DNA from: Actinomycetes bacterium
Lineage (GTDB): Bacteria > Actinomycetota > Acidimicrobiia > Acidimicrobiales > Acidimicrobiaceae
Reading direction: 5' to 3'
DNA: 14,444 nucleotides
NCBI GenBank assembly: GCA_021819725.1
Contig: JAKAQR010000055.1
Coordinates: 1 to 14,444, forward strand
Within the stretch, counting starts at the first letter, position 1. Each line of letters opens with the position of its first letter. A program made the position numbers and the translations under genes. A model generated the notes under the pieces. The model had not been told where the DNA came from. It saw only the letters and a list, made by a program, of their open reading frames with translations, and did not search any database. Shown here in pieces: positions 1 to 6,922 of the stretch.

Positions 1-34
1 TACGCGATGAGTCGGAACTGGCATCTTGCCTGCC

Positions 35-313
35 CTATACCACCAATATGTCGTCTGCGGGTGTATATCTTGAGACAGCGCCAACTCGCGTAAGGTCACC
101 AGTGTCTGATATAGTACATATGTTCGTCAACTGTTGTAACCCTTGTAGCCCAGCTCGGTGCAAAAGATGGGCCACGCGATCATCGACACACCCGTTGCGC
201 GGAATGCGCCAGTAAATACGACAGAGCTCGGTATTGACCCTGACGTATCGAGGAGCAACGCAGCTCCCCAGTGACACGCCCTCATCGTCTACCTTCTCAC
301 ACCAAATACGCAC
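35..313 (-). CDS. Doubtful small hypothetical protein downstream of the epimerase
   Basis: An open frame of 92 codons with a GTG start lies 9 nt after the stop of the epimerase gene, on the same strand, so it could be the last gene of the sugar cassette. I recognise no domain. The product has four cysteines, no membrane segment and no signal peptide. I see no convincing Shine-Dalgarno sequence before the GTG; the upstream bases are a run of GCGTGCGTG-like repeats. A small GC hairpin (CGTGC-TCAC-GCACG, 318-331) covers the epimerase stop codon and could instead mark the end of the transcript. Codon use is not clearly gene-like. It may be a chance frame, and confidence is low. Confidence 0.22.
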   Translation of the reverse strand: MRIWCEKVDDEGVSLGSCVAPRYVRVNTELCRIYWRIPRNGCVDDRVAHLLHRAGLQGLQQLTNICTISDTGDLTRVGAVSRYTPADDILVV

Positions 314-322
314 GCAACGTGC

Positions 323-1312
323 TCACGCACGCGACCTATCACGTAGCTGTGAGATCGCCGACTCAACGCCATCGGTAAAAGAGATGGAAGCCTGGAAACC
401 CAACGCCGTCTGCTTGGCAATGTCACCACCGCGGGCAAAGACCCCGACCGGTCGGTCGTCTCGACCGCGCACCTGGGTCTCATAGCCACAAGCCCTGACA
501 GCGAGTGCCCCAAACTCAAGAAAGCTGGTCAAAACCCCAGTGGAGAGGTTGATAGCGCCTCCGTCGTCGACCGAGTCCATCGTGGTGATCACGCCGCGAA
601 CACAGTCGTCGATATGGATAAAATCTCGCATCTGGCGACCACTCCCCCACACGACGAGCGGCTCATCCGGGGATCCGGCGAGTGCGCGCTTACAGATCGA
701 TGGAAACGGGTACGTATCGTCTTGATCGACGCCATAGCCAGAGAAGGGACGATAACAGACTGAAGCCAATCCATGACGCTCGTTGGCGAGTCGTGCAAGA
801 TACTCACAGGTGAGCTTCGCCCACCCGTAGGACATATCCGGCATGCCGATATCATCGCCAAAGTCGATCATATCCTCGGAAAGCAGGACATAATTCTCTT
901 CGCGTTGGAGCCGAATCGGATAGGCGGCGCTCGACGAGAAGCAGATGGTCTTGGCCGGGCGTGCCTGTGTCGCCCATTGCCAGTACTCAGCGTCGATCGA
1001 AAGGTCATCTGCGATCGCCAACGGGTTGTGCTCAATCATCAGACGCCCGCCCACCATTGCCGCCAGATGCAGGACCAGATCGAAGTGTTCATGGGGATTG
1101 CGGTGAAAATACTCACGACAGTCCTGACGCAGATAGTGGAACCGCTCGTACTCACGGGGATCGAACAATGGCCAACCCACATCTGGATCGACACCGCCGG
1201 TCGCAGCGGCGACAGGGTCAACGACGACCACGTCATCGCCTGCCTCGAGAAAATGTCGGGTGAAGTGGCGCCCTACAAAACCTGCACCACCGGTGATGAG
1301 AACTCTACGCAC
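323..1312 (-). CDS. NAD(P)-dependent nucleotide-sugar epimerase/reductase (extended SDR)
   Basis: This is an extended short-chain dehydrogenase/reductase of the GDP-fucose synthase / UDP-glucose epimerase type, expected to modify an NDP-sugar in the cytoplasm. Counting from the GTG at 1312 (329 aa), the Rossmann motif TGGAGFVG is at residues 7-14, the LHLAA strand end at 81-85, the catalytic Ser region (SSSA) at 126-129, and the YxxxK pair in SYGWAK at Y162 and K166. MRDFIHIDD (228-236) is the typical C-terminal substrate-domain motif. The frame stays open up to an ATG at 1402, but that start would overlap the upstream glycosyltransferase by about 100 nt and add residues before the first beta-strand. 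The GTG at 1312 overlaps it by only 8 nt and has GAAGG about 10 nt upstream; a TTG at 1318 is the alternative. It is the third gene of a minus-strand cassette. The exact substrate cannot be read from the sequence. Confidence 0.93.
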   Translation of the reverse strand: MRRVLITGGAGFVGRHFTRHFLEAGDDVVVVDPVAAATGGVDPDVGWPLFDPREYERFHYLRQDCREYFHRNPHEHFDLVLHLAAMVGGRLMIEHNPLAIADDLSIDAEYWQWATQARPAKTICFSSSAAYPIRLQREENYVLLSEDMIDFGDDIGMPDMSYGWAKLTCEYLARLANERHGLASVCYRPFSGYGVDQDDTYPFPSICKRALAGSPDEPLVVWGSGRQMRDFIHIDDCVRGVITTMDSVDDGGAINLSTGVLTSFLEFGALAVRACGYETQVRGRDDRPVGVFARGGDIAKQTALGFQASISFTDGVESAISQLRDRSRA

Positions 1313-2225
1313 GGTCAAAATGCCTTCGGTAGAGATCCCAGGCTCGAATCGAAGGTCCTGGCAGATAGCTGACGATCGACTCGGGATCTCGTTTGAGATC
1401 ACGAATCAACGAGAGATTGTTAGTGTAACCGATGATCTCAGCCTTCAGATCACGGATGAGATCGTGATCATTGCGATCCTGGAAGACCGATGGCTCACTG
1501 AAGACGGCGTTGAACCCATGCGCTTGCACATAGTAGGCCGCCCAGATATCATCCATCCTCCCAATGTGGGGATAGAGGAAGTAGTACGGCACAACCCGAC
1601 GCGCCAGCATCGTGTTTTGCGAATTAAACGGGGCCATGACGGAACCAGCAAGTGGAAACAATGACCGATCGAAATCACACTCTGGTGCATGTTCGAGGCG
1701 GCATATCGCATCGATGTCAGGGTCACCGTTCCAGAACCCAGCGTCGATGTCAACCTGGACTCGTCGAGTAACCGGCTCTGGGTACCGACGCTGCGCCAGA
1801 AGCTCGAGTGGATAGCCGCGATGCCAGAGCTGGCGATGGTTGGTCGCCCCGACGGGATCGAAGGCATCGAGCGAGGTCTCGTAGAGGTTAACCTCGATCT
1901 CCGTGCCAACCCTGAGCTCCTTGCCCCAGCTCGGCTCCGGGATATTATCGTCGTCGATCAAAGCGATGATATCTGAGCCCATCTCGTAGGCGATCAGGAT
2001 CCCAAAGTTGCGACGCTGGATACAGTTCCACCCGATCGCCTCAGAGAGCAGAGGGTCGTACTCCTCCTGCTCGGCTGGCGATACGTAGTGGCCGTGCTCT
2101 AGGCGATAATCGGACGGAGTCTTGAGGTCACCGATGACGATGAGGTCCCAGCCCTCCATCGAGTCGTAGCGACGAATCGCCTCGGTCGGATGGTTGATGG
2201 TGGTTGTGACGATGGTCTTACGCAT
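1305..2225 (-). CDS. STELLO/DUF288-like GT-A glycosyltransferase
   Basis: The predicted 306-aa soluble protein looks like a GT-A-fold nucleotide-sugar glycosyltransferase. It opens with the strand KTIVTTTINHPTEAI, has IGDLKTPSDY (residues 31-40), GWNCIQRRNFG (65-75) and then the acidic metal/NDP-sugar motif IDDDNIP (90-96). These features resemble the STELLO (DUF288) and reversibly glycosylated polypeptide groups; that assignment is from memory of the motifs, not a search. Later landmarks are FNSQNTMLARR and HIGRMDDIWAAY, the latter a likely acceptor-side acidic pair. I chose the ATG at 2225 because MRKTIV begins right at the first strand; a GTG at 2231 is equally possible. Neither start has a strong ribosome site, so translation is probably coupled to the GT2 gene ending at 2243. 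The downstream epimerase overlaps it by 8 nt. Acceptor and donor are unknown. Confidence 0.82.
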   Translation of the reverse strand: MRKTIVTTTINHPTEAIRRYDSMEGWDLIVIGDLKTPSDYRLEHGHYVSPAEQEEYDPLLSEAIGWNCIQRRNFGILIAYEMGSDIIALIDDDNIPEPSWGKELRVGTEIEVNLYETSLDAFDPVGATNHRQLWHRGYPLELLAQRRYPEPVTRRVQVDIDAGFWNGDPDIDAICRLEHAPECDFDRSLFPLAGSVMAPFNSQNTMLARRVVPYYFLYPHIGRMDDIWAAYYVQAHGFNAVFSEPSVFQDRNDHDLIRDLKAEIIGYTNNLSLIRDLKRDPESIVSYLPGPSIRAWDLYRRHFDRA

Positions 2226-2242
2226 AACCACGTTGAGTGTAG

Positions 2243-2995
2243 CTAATTGGATGCTGCGAACAGGCTTGCACGCGGACGCAATCTCGTCCGCACACCAATC
2301 CGGAAGTACACGAAGTTTCGAAAGAAGCTGTTAGAGGACTCCCCTTCAGTTCGTGCCTGCCAGCGAGAGGGAATTTCATAGACCGCAACACCTAGACGCA
2401 GCGGTTTGACGATGGTTTCAAGAAGGAACGGGTGTCGCACTTCCTCCCACTCGATCGCCTGCACCACGGCAGTTGGGAAGAGGCGGTAGCCGTACGTCAT
2501 GTCAGAGAGTGGGCTCTGGTACAGCAAGGCGAAACTCGACTGAAACACCTTGTTCAGTGCCAGCTTGACCGGGGAATAACCACTAAAGGATCCGCCTCGA
2601 ATCCAGCGCGAAGCGGTAATGATCGCCGCTGGCAATCGTTTGGCGCGTTCGATCATGACCGCCACGTCATGGGGATCGGTTTCGAGATCACTCGCCATCA
2701 TCACCACATGAGATCCTTCAGCGAGGGCAAAGCCCTCTCGCAAAGCACCCCCCAAGAAGGGCAATGACTGTTCGTGGACCCGGATCCGCTCGCCATAAAC
2801 ACCTTGCAGACTGGCGATCATCGCTCGACTCGCTGTCGTCGTTCGCGGCGACACGAGAATGAGGTATTCGCCGACATCGACTCCGGCCTCGCGCTCGACG
2901 ATATCAATCGTCTCCCGTAGCGAGTCGGTCTCATTCATCACGGGCAGCAGCACCGTCGCTAACTTGAATTCTTCAACGTGCGGCAACTCTCTCAA
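2243..2995 (-). CDS. Family 2 glycosyltransferase (DPM1/polyprenyl-phosphate type)
   Basis: This GT-A enzyme is expected to transfer a sugar from an NDP-sugar to a lipid phosphate or glycan at the cytoplasmic face of the membrane. The 250-aa product has the N-terminal strand TVLLPVMNETDSL (14-26), FLGGALREGF (80-89) corresponding to the DPM-type GxGxAxxxG helix, and the metal/nucleotide motif SDLETD (102-107). GGSFSGY lies at 134-140 and the C-terminal RWQARTEGESS (211-221) matches the R-x-x-G-x-S region of dolichol-phosphate mannosyltransferases. There are no C-terminal membrane helices, unlike GtrB/ArnC-type enzymes. The start is a TTG at 2995 with GAGGAG 9 nt upstream; an in-frame TGA about 9 codons upstream excludes a longer start. 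It begins the cassette that continues with the STELLO-like protein 17 nt downstream. Confidence 0.92.
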   Translation of the reverse strand: MRELPHVEEFKLATVLLPVMNETDSLRETIDIVEREAGVDVGEYLILVSPRTTTASRAMIASLQGVYGERIRVHEQSLPFLGGALREGFALAEGSHVVMMASDLETDPHDVAVMIERAKRLPAAIITASRWIRGGSFSGYSPVKLALNKVFQSSFALLYQSPLSDMTYGYRLFPTAVVQAIEWEEVRHPFLLETIVKPLRLGVAVYEIPSRWQARTEGESSNSFFRNFVYFRIGVRTRLRPRASLFAASN

Positions 2996-3060
2996 CAGTG
3001 ATCGCTCCTCGGGCTCTCAAACCTACGCAGCAATGGTACTCGGGTCAGCGGCCCACGCGA

Positions 3061-3111
3061 TCAAGACGAGGCGTCCGCGCGAAGCCGACTCACCCCATTG
3101 CGGACCTCCTT
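3061..3111 (-). other. Orphan Shine-Dalgarno with start-stop and 10-codon mini-ORF in the GT-cassette leader
   Basis: In the 174-bp gap between the lipid kinase and GT2 genes there is a perfect AAGGAGGT (3104-3111, minus strand). Five bases later comes ATG-GGG-TGA (ATG at 3098), and 10 bases later a GTG (3093) opening ten codons that end at TGA (3061-3063). Neither start is in frame with GT2. Such an arrangement could be a leader peptide or ribosome-stalling site for the glycosyltransferase cassette, or simply a relic. I see no terminator/antiterminator pair around it, so the call is tentative. Confidence 0.2.
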
Positions 3112-3169
3112 ACCCGAGCCATCGCCGTGACAAGGCATCCGCTGGTGCACCAACGAACTAACAAGCACC

Positions 3170-4501
3170 TTAGCGCGAACTCACCAGCCGCCGTGGCAAT
3201 GCAGCGACACGGCAGGCGTGATGAACGACTTGAACACGAAGATGCGTGACCGGCTTGCAAGGTTCACCGTCCAGAGAGACCACAAACGGGCTCGTCGAAT
3301 GCATTTCGACACGACCGACCTCTTCGACAAACGCATACCTGGGTGCAGACCGAGCTCGTTGTCGCAGGACCCCTGCGATCTCTCCAAGCACGACACGCCA
3401 GGCAGAGCGCGCGACCGTCACCAACTGGGCAACTCCGTCATCAGGACTCGCCCCTGGCAGCGTCACACCGATGCGACCCCCGATCCTCGGGGCGTTGAGA
3501 ACAGCGACATTCAGATAGGGTTGGGCTTCACGAGCCATCACCTCACCATCGACTCGGATCTTCAACGCAACAGAACGATGATGATGCCAGGTTCCGAGGG
3601 CCACGAGTGGATAGACCAGTGGCCGCCTCCAACCACGTACATCGCGAACTCTTCTGGCGAAGTCGGCCACCAAGCCGACATTCACCGCGTGTGCCGCCAT
3701 ACCCAGGTCCGTTGCGAGCACATCTATTCCGCGCACACTCCTGCCCAGCGCCACCATCGCGGCCTCCTCTGGGTACAGCGAAATTCCGATCGAGCGTGCA
3801 AGATCATTGCCGGTGCCATTGGGGACGATACCGAGAATGCCATCGCCTTGTGACATGATCGAGATAGCCGTCCCAGCCGTTCCGTCACCACCGGCCACGA
3901 CGACTCTCCCACCTTCGCCTGTGCAATACTGGGCGGCGTGAAGCGCCCCAGAGAGCTCCTTGGATCCGACATAGATCAGCTCCAACCCCTTGCCTGCGCA
4001 TCGGCTGATGGCACGAGCGGCTCGGCGGCTCAATCGCGACGAGCCCGAATCGGCATTGACGACAAGAACGGCCAGACCTTCGGCTACACACAACCCACGC
4101 ATGACTGCCGCCTCACCAACCTGTACTGCGATCGCCGCCGATGCGACACCGAGCAGCAACTGCATCACGTGAGAACTCGCACGGTCCCTCAACGAGGCAA
4201 CCACGACATAAAGGCTAAGAGCGAAGCCGAATAAGAGCCTGCGCGCGGGGGCAATTCTGGACAAGGCATAACCAAGACTTGCACCCAGAGCCTCGGCACC
4301 TGGAAACAGTGCCCCGACAATCGTTGCGACACCAACGCTCTGGGCAGCCAACGGCTGGTTGCGGCGCAGCAACCGAACGATTAGCCCCAAGGCCAACCCA
4401 CGCAAAGCGAAACCGCTAATGCCATCGCCTCCCGGAAAAACCTCATCGAACGTTCGTCGCAACGAATCTACGCCCCTCTCGTGACTAGCGCATGAACCCA
4501 C
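3170..4501 (-). CDS. Diacylglycerol/lipid kinase family protein with N-terminal membrane domain
   Basis: The enzyme should phosphorylate diacylglycerol or a related lipid with ATP at the inner face of the membrane. The C-terminal two thirds carry the DAGK/YegS fold: strand AVLVVNADSGSS (144-155), the catalytic nucleotide motif AGGDGTAGTA (203-212), PNGTGNDLAR (227-236), a central NVGLVADF (274-281), the metal-site region ASPDDGVAQLV (351-361) and LDGEP (410-414). The first 140 residues are an extra, mostly hydrophobic region with candidate helices near 28-46, 52-80, 86-104 and 112-130, making the protein (443 aa) longer than the roughly 300-aa soluble family members. The GTG start at 4501 has GGAGG 4 nt upstream; a TTG at 4462 is possible. 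It is transcribed away from queC and lies upstream of the sugar cassette, fitting a shared role in envelope lipid or glycolipid metabolism. Confidence 0.92.
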   Translation of the reverse strand: MGSCASHERGVDSLRRTFDEVFPGGDGISGFALRGLALGLIVRLLRRNQPLAAQSVGVATIVGALFPGAEALGASLGYALSRIAPARRLLFGFALSLYVVVASLRDRASSHVMQLLLGVASAAIAVQVGEAAVMRGLCVAEGLAVLVVNADSGSSRLSRRAARAISRCAGKGLELIYVGSKELSGALHAAQYCTGEGGRVVVAGGDGTAGTAISIMSQGDGILGIVPNGTGNDLARSIGISLYPEEAAMVALGRSVRGIDVLATDLGMAAHAVNVGLVADFARRVRDVRGWRRPLVYPLVALGTWHHHRSVALKIRVDGEVMAREAQPYLNVAVLNAPRIGGRIGVTLPGASPDDGVAQLVTVARSAWRVVLGEIAGVLRQRARSAPRYAFVEEVGRVEMHSTSPFVVSLDGEPCKPVTHLRVQVVHHACRVAALPRRLVSSR

Positions 4502-4794
4502 CGTGCCTCCACTCTAGCCCTGCCATCGGGTGCAGGCCCTGCGCACGAACGTACGCCGACGAAGCCGTTCATCGAACTTTGGACTGCCAGCCGACACTAT
4601 CTCAATCCCGCCATACGCAATCTCATCCGCACAAGCGTTGTGGTCCAATGATCGCTATGGATCCCGACCAAGGACAAACGGGCTCAAACCGTCGCTGTGC
4701 TCCGACTTACCACACTGAGACATCAAGAGGTCAACATGGCTGCGATTAGCCTGGATACCGCATCACATGGTTCTATACACAGACGGGAGTTCAA

Positions 4795-5493
4795 TTGGAC
4801 CAACGGCCAGCCATCGTCCTCCTCAGCGGGGGGCTCGACTCGACAACTACGTTGGCGATCGCCCTCGACCAAGGGTATGACGTGCACGCACTCAGCTTCG
4901 ACTATGGACAGCGCCACAGCGTTGAACTCGAGTCTGCCCGCCGTGTTGCCAAGACAATGGGTGTCACCAAACACTTCGTCGCCACGATCGACCTACGCAT
5001 GTTTGGCGGATCAGCACTCACTGACTCGATTACGGTACCACATCACGATCGCGTAGAGGAGCTCCAAAGCGCAATCCCCGTTACCTATGTTCCAGCGCGC
5101 AACACCATCTTCTTGTCGTTCGCGTTAGCCTGGGCGGAGACCCTAGCCGCCAGCGATATCTTTATAGGAGTCAACGCACTCGACTACTCCGGGTATCCCG
5201 ACTGTCGCCCGGAGTACATCAAGGCCTATGAGATTATGGCAAACCTGGCGACAAAGGCGGGCGTCGAGGGCAAGCAACGGCTCCAGATCCATACGCCTCT
5301 CATGGAAATGACCAAGGCACAGATCATCACGCGCGGAGCGAGCTTGGGCGTAGATTACCGTCTTACGCATAGCTGCTACGACCCCGACAAAGACGGTAAA
5401 CCCTGTGGTACCTGCGACTCTTGCCTGCTACGCCAGAAGGGTTTTCAAGAGGCTGGACTCAGTGATCCAACAGCTACCAACGGAGTTTTGTAA
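4795..5493 (+). CDS. queC: 7-cyano-7-deazaguanine synthase QueC
   Basis: QueC is an ATP-dependent synthase converting 7-carboxy-7-deazaguanine (CDG) and ammonia to preQ0 in the queuosine/deazapurine pathway. The 232-aa product has the PP-loop ATP pyrophosphatase motif SGGLDST (11-17), FDYGQRH (35-41), [10 protein letters not shown] (99-108) and [15 protein letters not shown] (127-141). Its C-terminal zinc site is C194-x9-C204-x2-C207-x2-C210. The start is the TTG at 4795 with GGGAG (4785-4789) 5 nt upstream; an in-frame TAG at 4747 rules out any start further upstream than that. The 293-bp divergent region to the lipid kinase (4502-4794) shows no recognisable preQ1 riboswitch and no convincing sigma70 promoter. 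An out-of-frame ATG with an AAGAGG site lies at 4736. The stop overlaps the queE start in TAATG, so the genes are translationally coupled. Confidence 0.97.
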   Translation: MDQRPAIVLLSGGLDSTTTLAIALDQGYDVHALSFDYGQRHSVELESARRVAKTMGVTKHFVATIDLRMFGGSALTDSITVPHHDRVEELQSAIPVTYVPARNTIFLSFALAWAETLAASDIFIGVNALDYSGYPDCRPEYIKAYEIMANLATKAGVEGKQRLQIHTPLMEMTKAQIITRGASLGVDYRLTHSCYDPDKDGKPCGTCDSCLLRQKGFQEAGLSDPTATNGVL

Positions 5494-6134
5494 TGGCGTA
5501 CTTCGTCAAAGAAATCTACTACACCCTCCAGGGTGAGGGAACCCAAGTCGGTAGACCAGCCGTTTTCTGTCGCTTCTCACGATGTAACCTCTGGAGTGGC
5601 AGGGAGTCCCAACGCAGCCAAGCCGTCTGCCAGTTCTGTGACACTGACTTCGTCGGCACCGATGGACCCGGTGGTGGCCGATTCCCGACCGCCAAAGCTC
5701 TGGCAGAGGCGGTTCGCACAGCCTGGGGCGGCGATACTGATGAGCACAGCAAACCGTACGTGGTCTGCACCGGGGGTGAGCCGTTGCTCCAACTCGACGA
5801 GCCAGCAATCATCGCACTCCACGAACAGGGGTTTGCTATTGGAGTTGAGACCAACGGAACACAAAAGGCCCCTGAGGGGCTCGACTGGATCTGCGTTAGC
5901 CCCAAAGCGGCTGCCCCACTGATGCTGACTCGTGGCGATGAGCTCAAGCTCGTCTACCCACAGCCCCTCGCACCCCCGGAACGCTTCCAGGACCTCGCAT
6001 TCGATCACTTTCTTCTCCAACCTCTGGATGGACCCGACCGCGATACCAATACCGCCCTCACCGTAGACTATTGCCTTGCTCATCCGCAATGGAGACTCAG
6101 TCTCCAAACGCACAAGTACATAGGAATTCGCTAA
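5493..6134 (+). CDS. queE: 7-carboxy-7-deazaguanine synthase QueE (radical SAM)
   Basis: QueE is a radical-SAM enzyme that contracts 6-carboxy-tetrahydropterin to 7-carboxy-7-deazaguanine. The 213-aa protein begins VKEIYYTLQGEGTQVGRPAVF. It carries the iron-sulfur cysteines as C31-x14-C46-x2-C49, the enlarged cluster motif known from Burkholderia multivorans QueE rather than the standard CX3CX2C. The SAM motif GGEPLLQ is at 94-100, followed by ETNGT (118-122) and ICVSPKA. The C-terminus ends with LQTHKYIGIR, typical of the family. The ATG at 5493 shares its first base with the queC stop and has GGAG 7 nt upstream. Its stop likewise overlaps the queD ATG. Assignment is secure from motifs and operon context. 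Confidence 0.97.
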   Translation: MAYFVKEIYYTLQGEGTQVGRPAVFCRFSRCNLWSGRESQRSQAVCQFCDTDFVGTDGPGGGRFPTAKALAEAVRTAWGGDTDEHSKPYVVCTGGEPLLQLDEPAIIALHEQGFAIGVETNGTQKAPEGLDWICVSPKAAAPLMLTRGDELKLVYPQPLAPPERFQDLAFDHFLLQPLDGPDRDTNTALTVDYCLAHPQWRLSLQTHKYIGIR

Positions 6135-6487
6135 TGGAGATCTACAAGGAATTCACGTTCGAAGCTGCCCATCGCCTACCGAATGTTGAGGAAGGACACA
6201 AGTGTGCTCGGCTCCACGGACACTCCTATCGAGTCGAAGTGCACGTTGAAGGTCGAATAGATCCTCACACCGGCTGGGTTATGGACTTTGCGGACATCAC
6301 CAGCGCCTTCGCTCCTGTGCGCAGCGAGCTTGATCATCACCTGTTGAATGATATCGAAGGACTGGCTAATCCAACCAGTGAACACCTCTCAATGTGGATA
6401 TGGCAGCGCCTAGAGAACGCACTGCCGCTTGCAGCGATTGTCGTCAAAGAGACTCCAACCTCGGGATCTATCTATCGCGGCCGCTGA
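6134..6487 (+). CDS. queD: 6-carboxy-5,6,7,8-tetrahydropterin synthase QueD
   Basis: QueD (PTPS fold) converts 7,8-dihydroneopterin triphosphate to 6-carboxy-tetrahydropterin, the substrate of QueE. The 117-aa product is the normal length. Zinc ligands are H13 (FEAAHRL), H28 and H30 (LHGHSY), the catalytic cysteine is C24, the catalytic Asp-His pair is D67-H68 (LDHHLLND), PTSEHL is at 80-85 and the substrate-binding glutamate is E106 in KETPTSGSIYRG. The frame is open to a GTG at 6071, but that start lies inside queE; the ATG at 6134 overlaps the queE stop by one base (TAATG) and has AGGA 8 nt upstream. It is the last gene of the operon. queF, a GTP cyclohydrolase and tgt are not nearby, so the fate of preQ0 is not shown here. 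Confidence 0.97.
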   Translation: MEIYKEFTFEAAHRLPNVEEGHKCARLHGHSYRVEVHVEGRIDPHTGWVMDFADITSAFAPVRSELDHHLLNDIEGLANPTSEHLSMWIWQRLENALPLAAIVVKETPTSGSIYRGR

Positions 6488-6881
6488 ACGACCACTGCTC
6501 CAGCAGTTAGTCCCGCGCAATAAAAGCTTACCAGCCCGAGTTCAGTTCGTGGCCCAATGCCGCCGTTACGAGCGACGCTGCCGGCGTCGAATGCTCTGAC
6601 TTTAATCGACTCAGACCGCTAGCGAGCGCCTCACTCTTGCGCTTTAGCCAATAGGCCCCGCAGCAGTCCTAACAGGAAAGCACCCGGCTCGAGTCCCGTC
6701 CGGTACCATGTCAGAACCTGCGTCACATGAGGACCGATGCCTCGACCGCGGAACGCGATCTGAATCCGGACTCTCAGGATGCAAAACCCAAACCGAAACG
6801 CACCTCTTCCCCTGAGCGTGGTGACACTACAACCTGCCAGGATCGGCGCCGCGTGGCCACAAGGACGATCCTCTGCATGTT
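6488..6881. other. Non-coding stretch after queD
   Basis: About 390 bp between queD and the palindromic operator hold no frame that I can support as a gene. Two small inverted repeats are visible just after queD (6494-6507 and 6573-6589). I looked for a tRNA around 6680-6715, where GGCTCGAGTCC resembles a T-loop, but the flanking stems do not pair. Confidence 0.5.
6573..6589 (+). terminator. Weak candidate terminator of the que operon
   Basis: CGACGC-TGCCG-GCGTCG forms a perfect 6-bp GC-rich stem with a 5-nt loop 86 nt after the queD stop. The downstream bases include only a short TTTAAT at 6601-6606, not a real U tract. A smaller repeat, ACTGCT-CC-AGCAGT at 6494-6507, is closer to the stop but lacks any U run. 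Either may help end the transcript. Confidence 0.25.
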
Positions 6882-6914
6882 CTAATGTACAATTGATTAT
6901 TAGTGGAAGGAGGT
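6882..6914 (+). promoter_or_regulatory. Palindromic operator overlapping a -10-like box, then a perfect Shine-Dalgarno
   Basis: Positions 6882-6903 form a 22-bp imperfect palindrome centred on CAATTG (half-sites CTAATGTACAA and TTGATTATTAG; 8 of 11 positions symmetric). This AT-rich form is like that bound by MarR-family repressors (known for the family; the repressor here is inferred). TACAAT at 6888-6893 inside it matches a -10 box in five of six bases, though I see no good -35. AAGGAGGT at 6907-6914 follows, 8 nt before the ATG at 6923. A bound repressor would block the promoter of the downstream frame and MFS gene. Confidence 0.45.
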
Positions 6915-6922
6915 CGCCCCTC

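Noticed and set aside
773..1372. 199-codon plus-strand frame
   Set aside because: Antisense shadow of the epimerase gene, which has all SDR motifs.
3218..3853. 211-codon plus-strand frame
   Set aside because: Antisense shadow of the lipid kinase gene; no ribosome site and no domain.
4502..4794. PreQ1 riboswitch upstream of queC
   Set aside because: I found no H-type pseudoknot with the A-rich tail and conserved CUA-type pairing; only short unrelated hairpins occur.
4736..5056. A 106-codon gene overlapping queC out of frame
   Set aside because: It has a fair ribosome site but most of it is antiphase to queC, whose motifs are complete; the product has no protein-like features.
5577..6113. 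178-codon minus-strand frame
   Set aside because: Antisense shadow of queE.
6680..6715. T-arm-like GGCTCGAGTCC suggesting a tRNA
   Set aside because: The flanking bases do not make a 5-bp T-stem, and no acceptor or D-arm partner is found.
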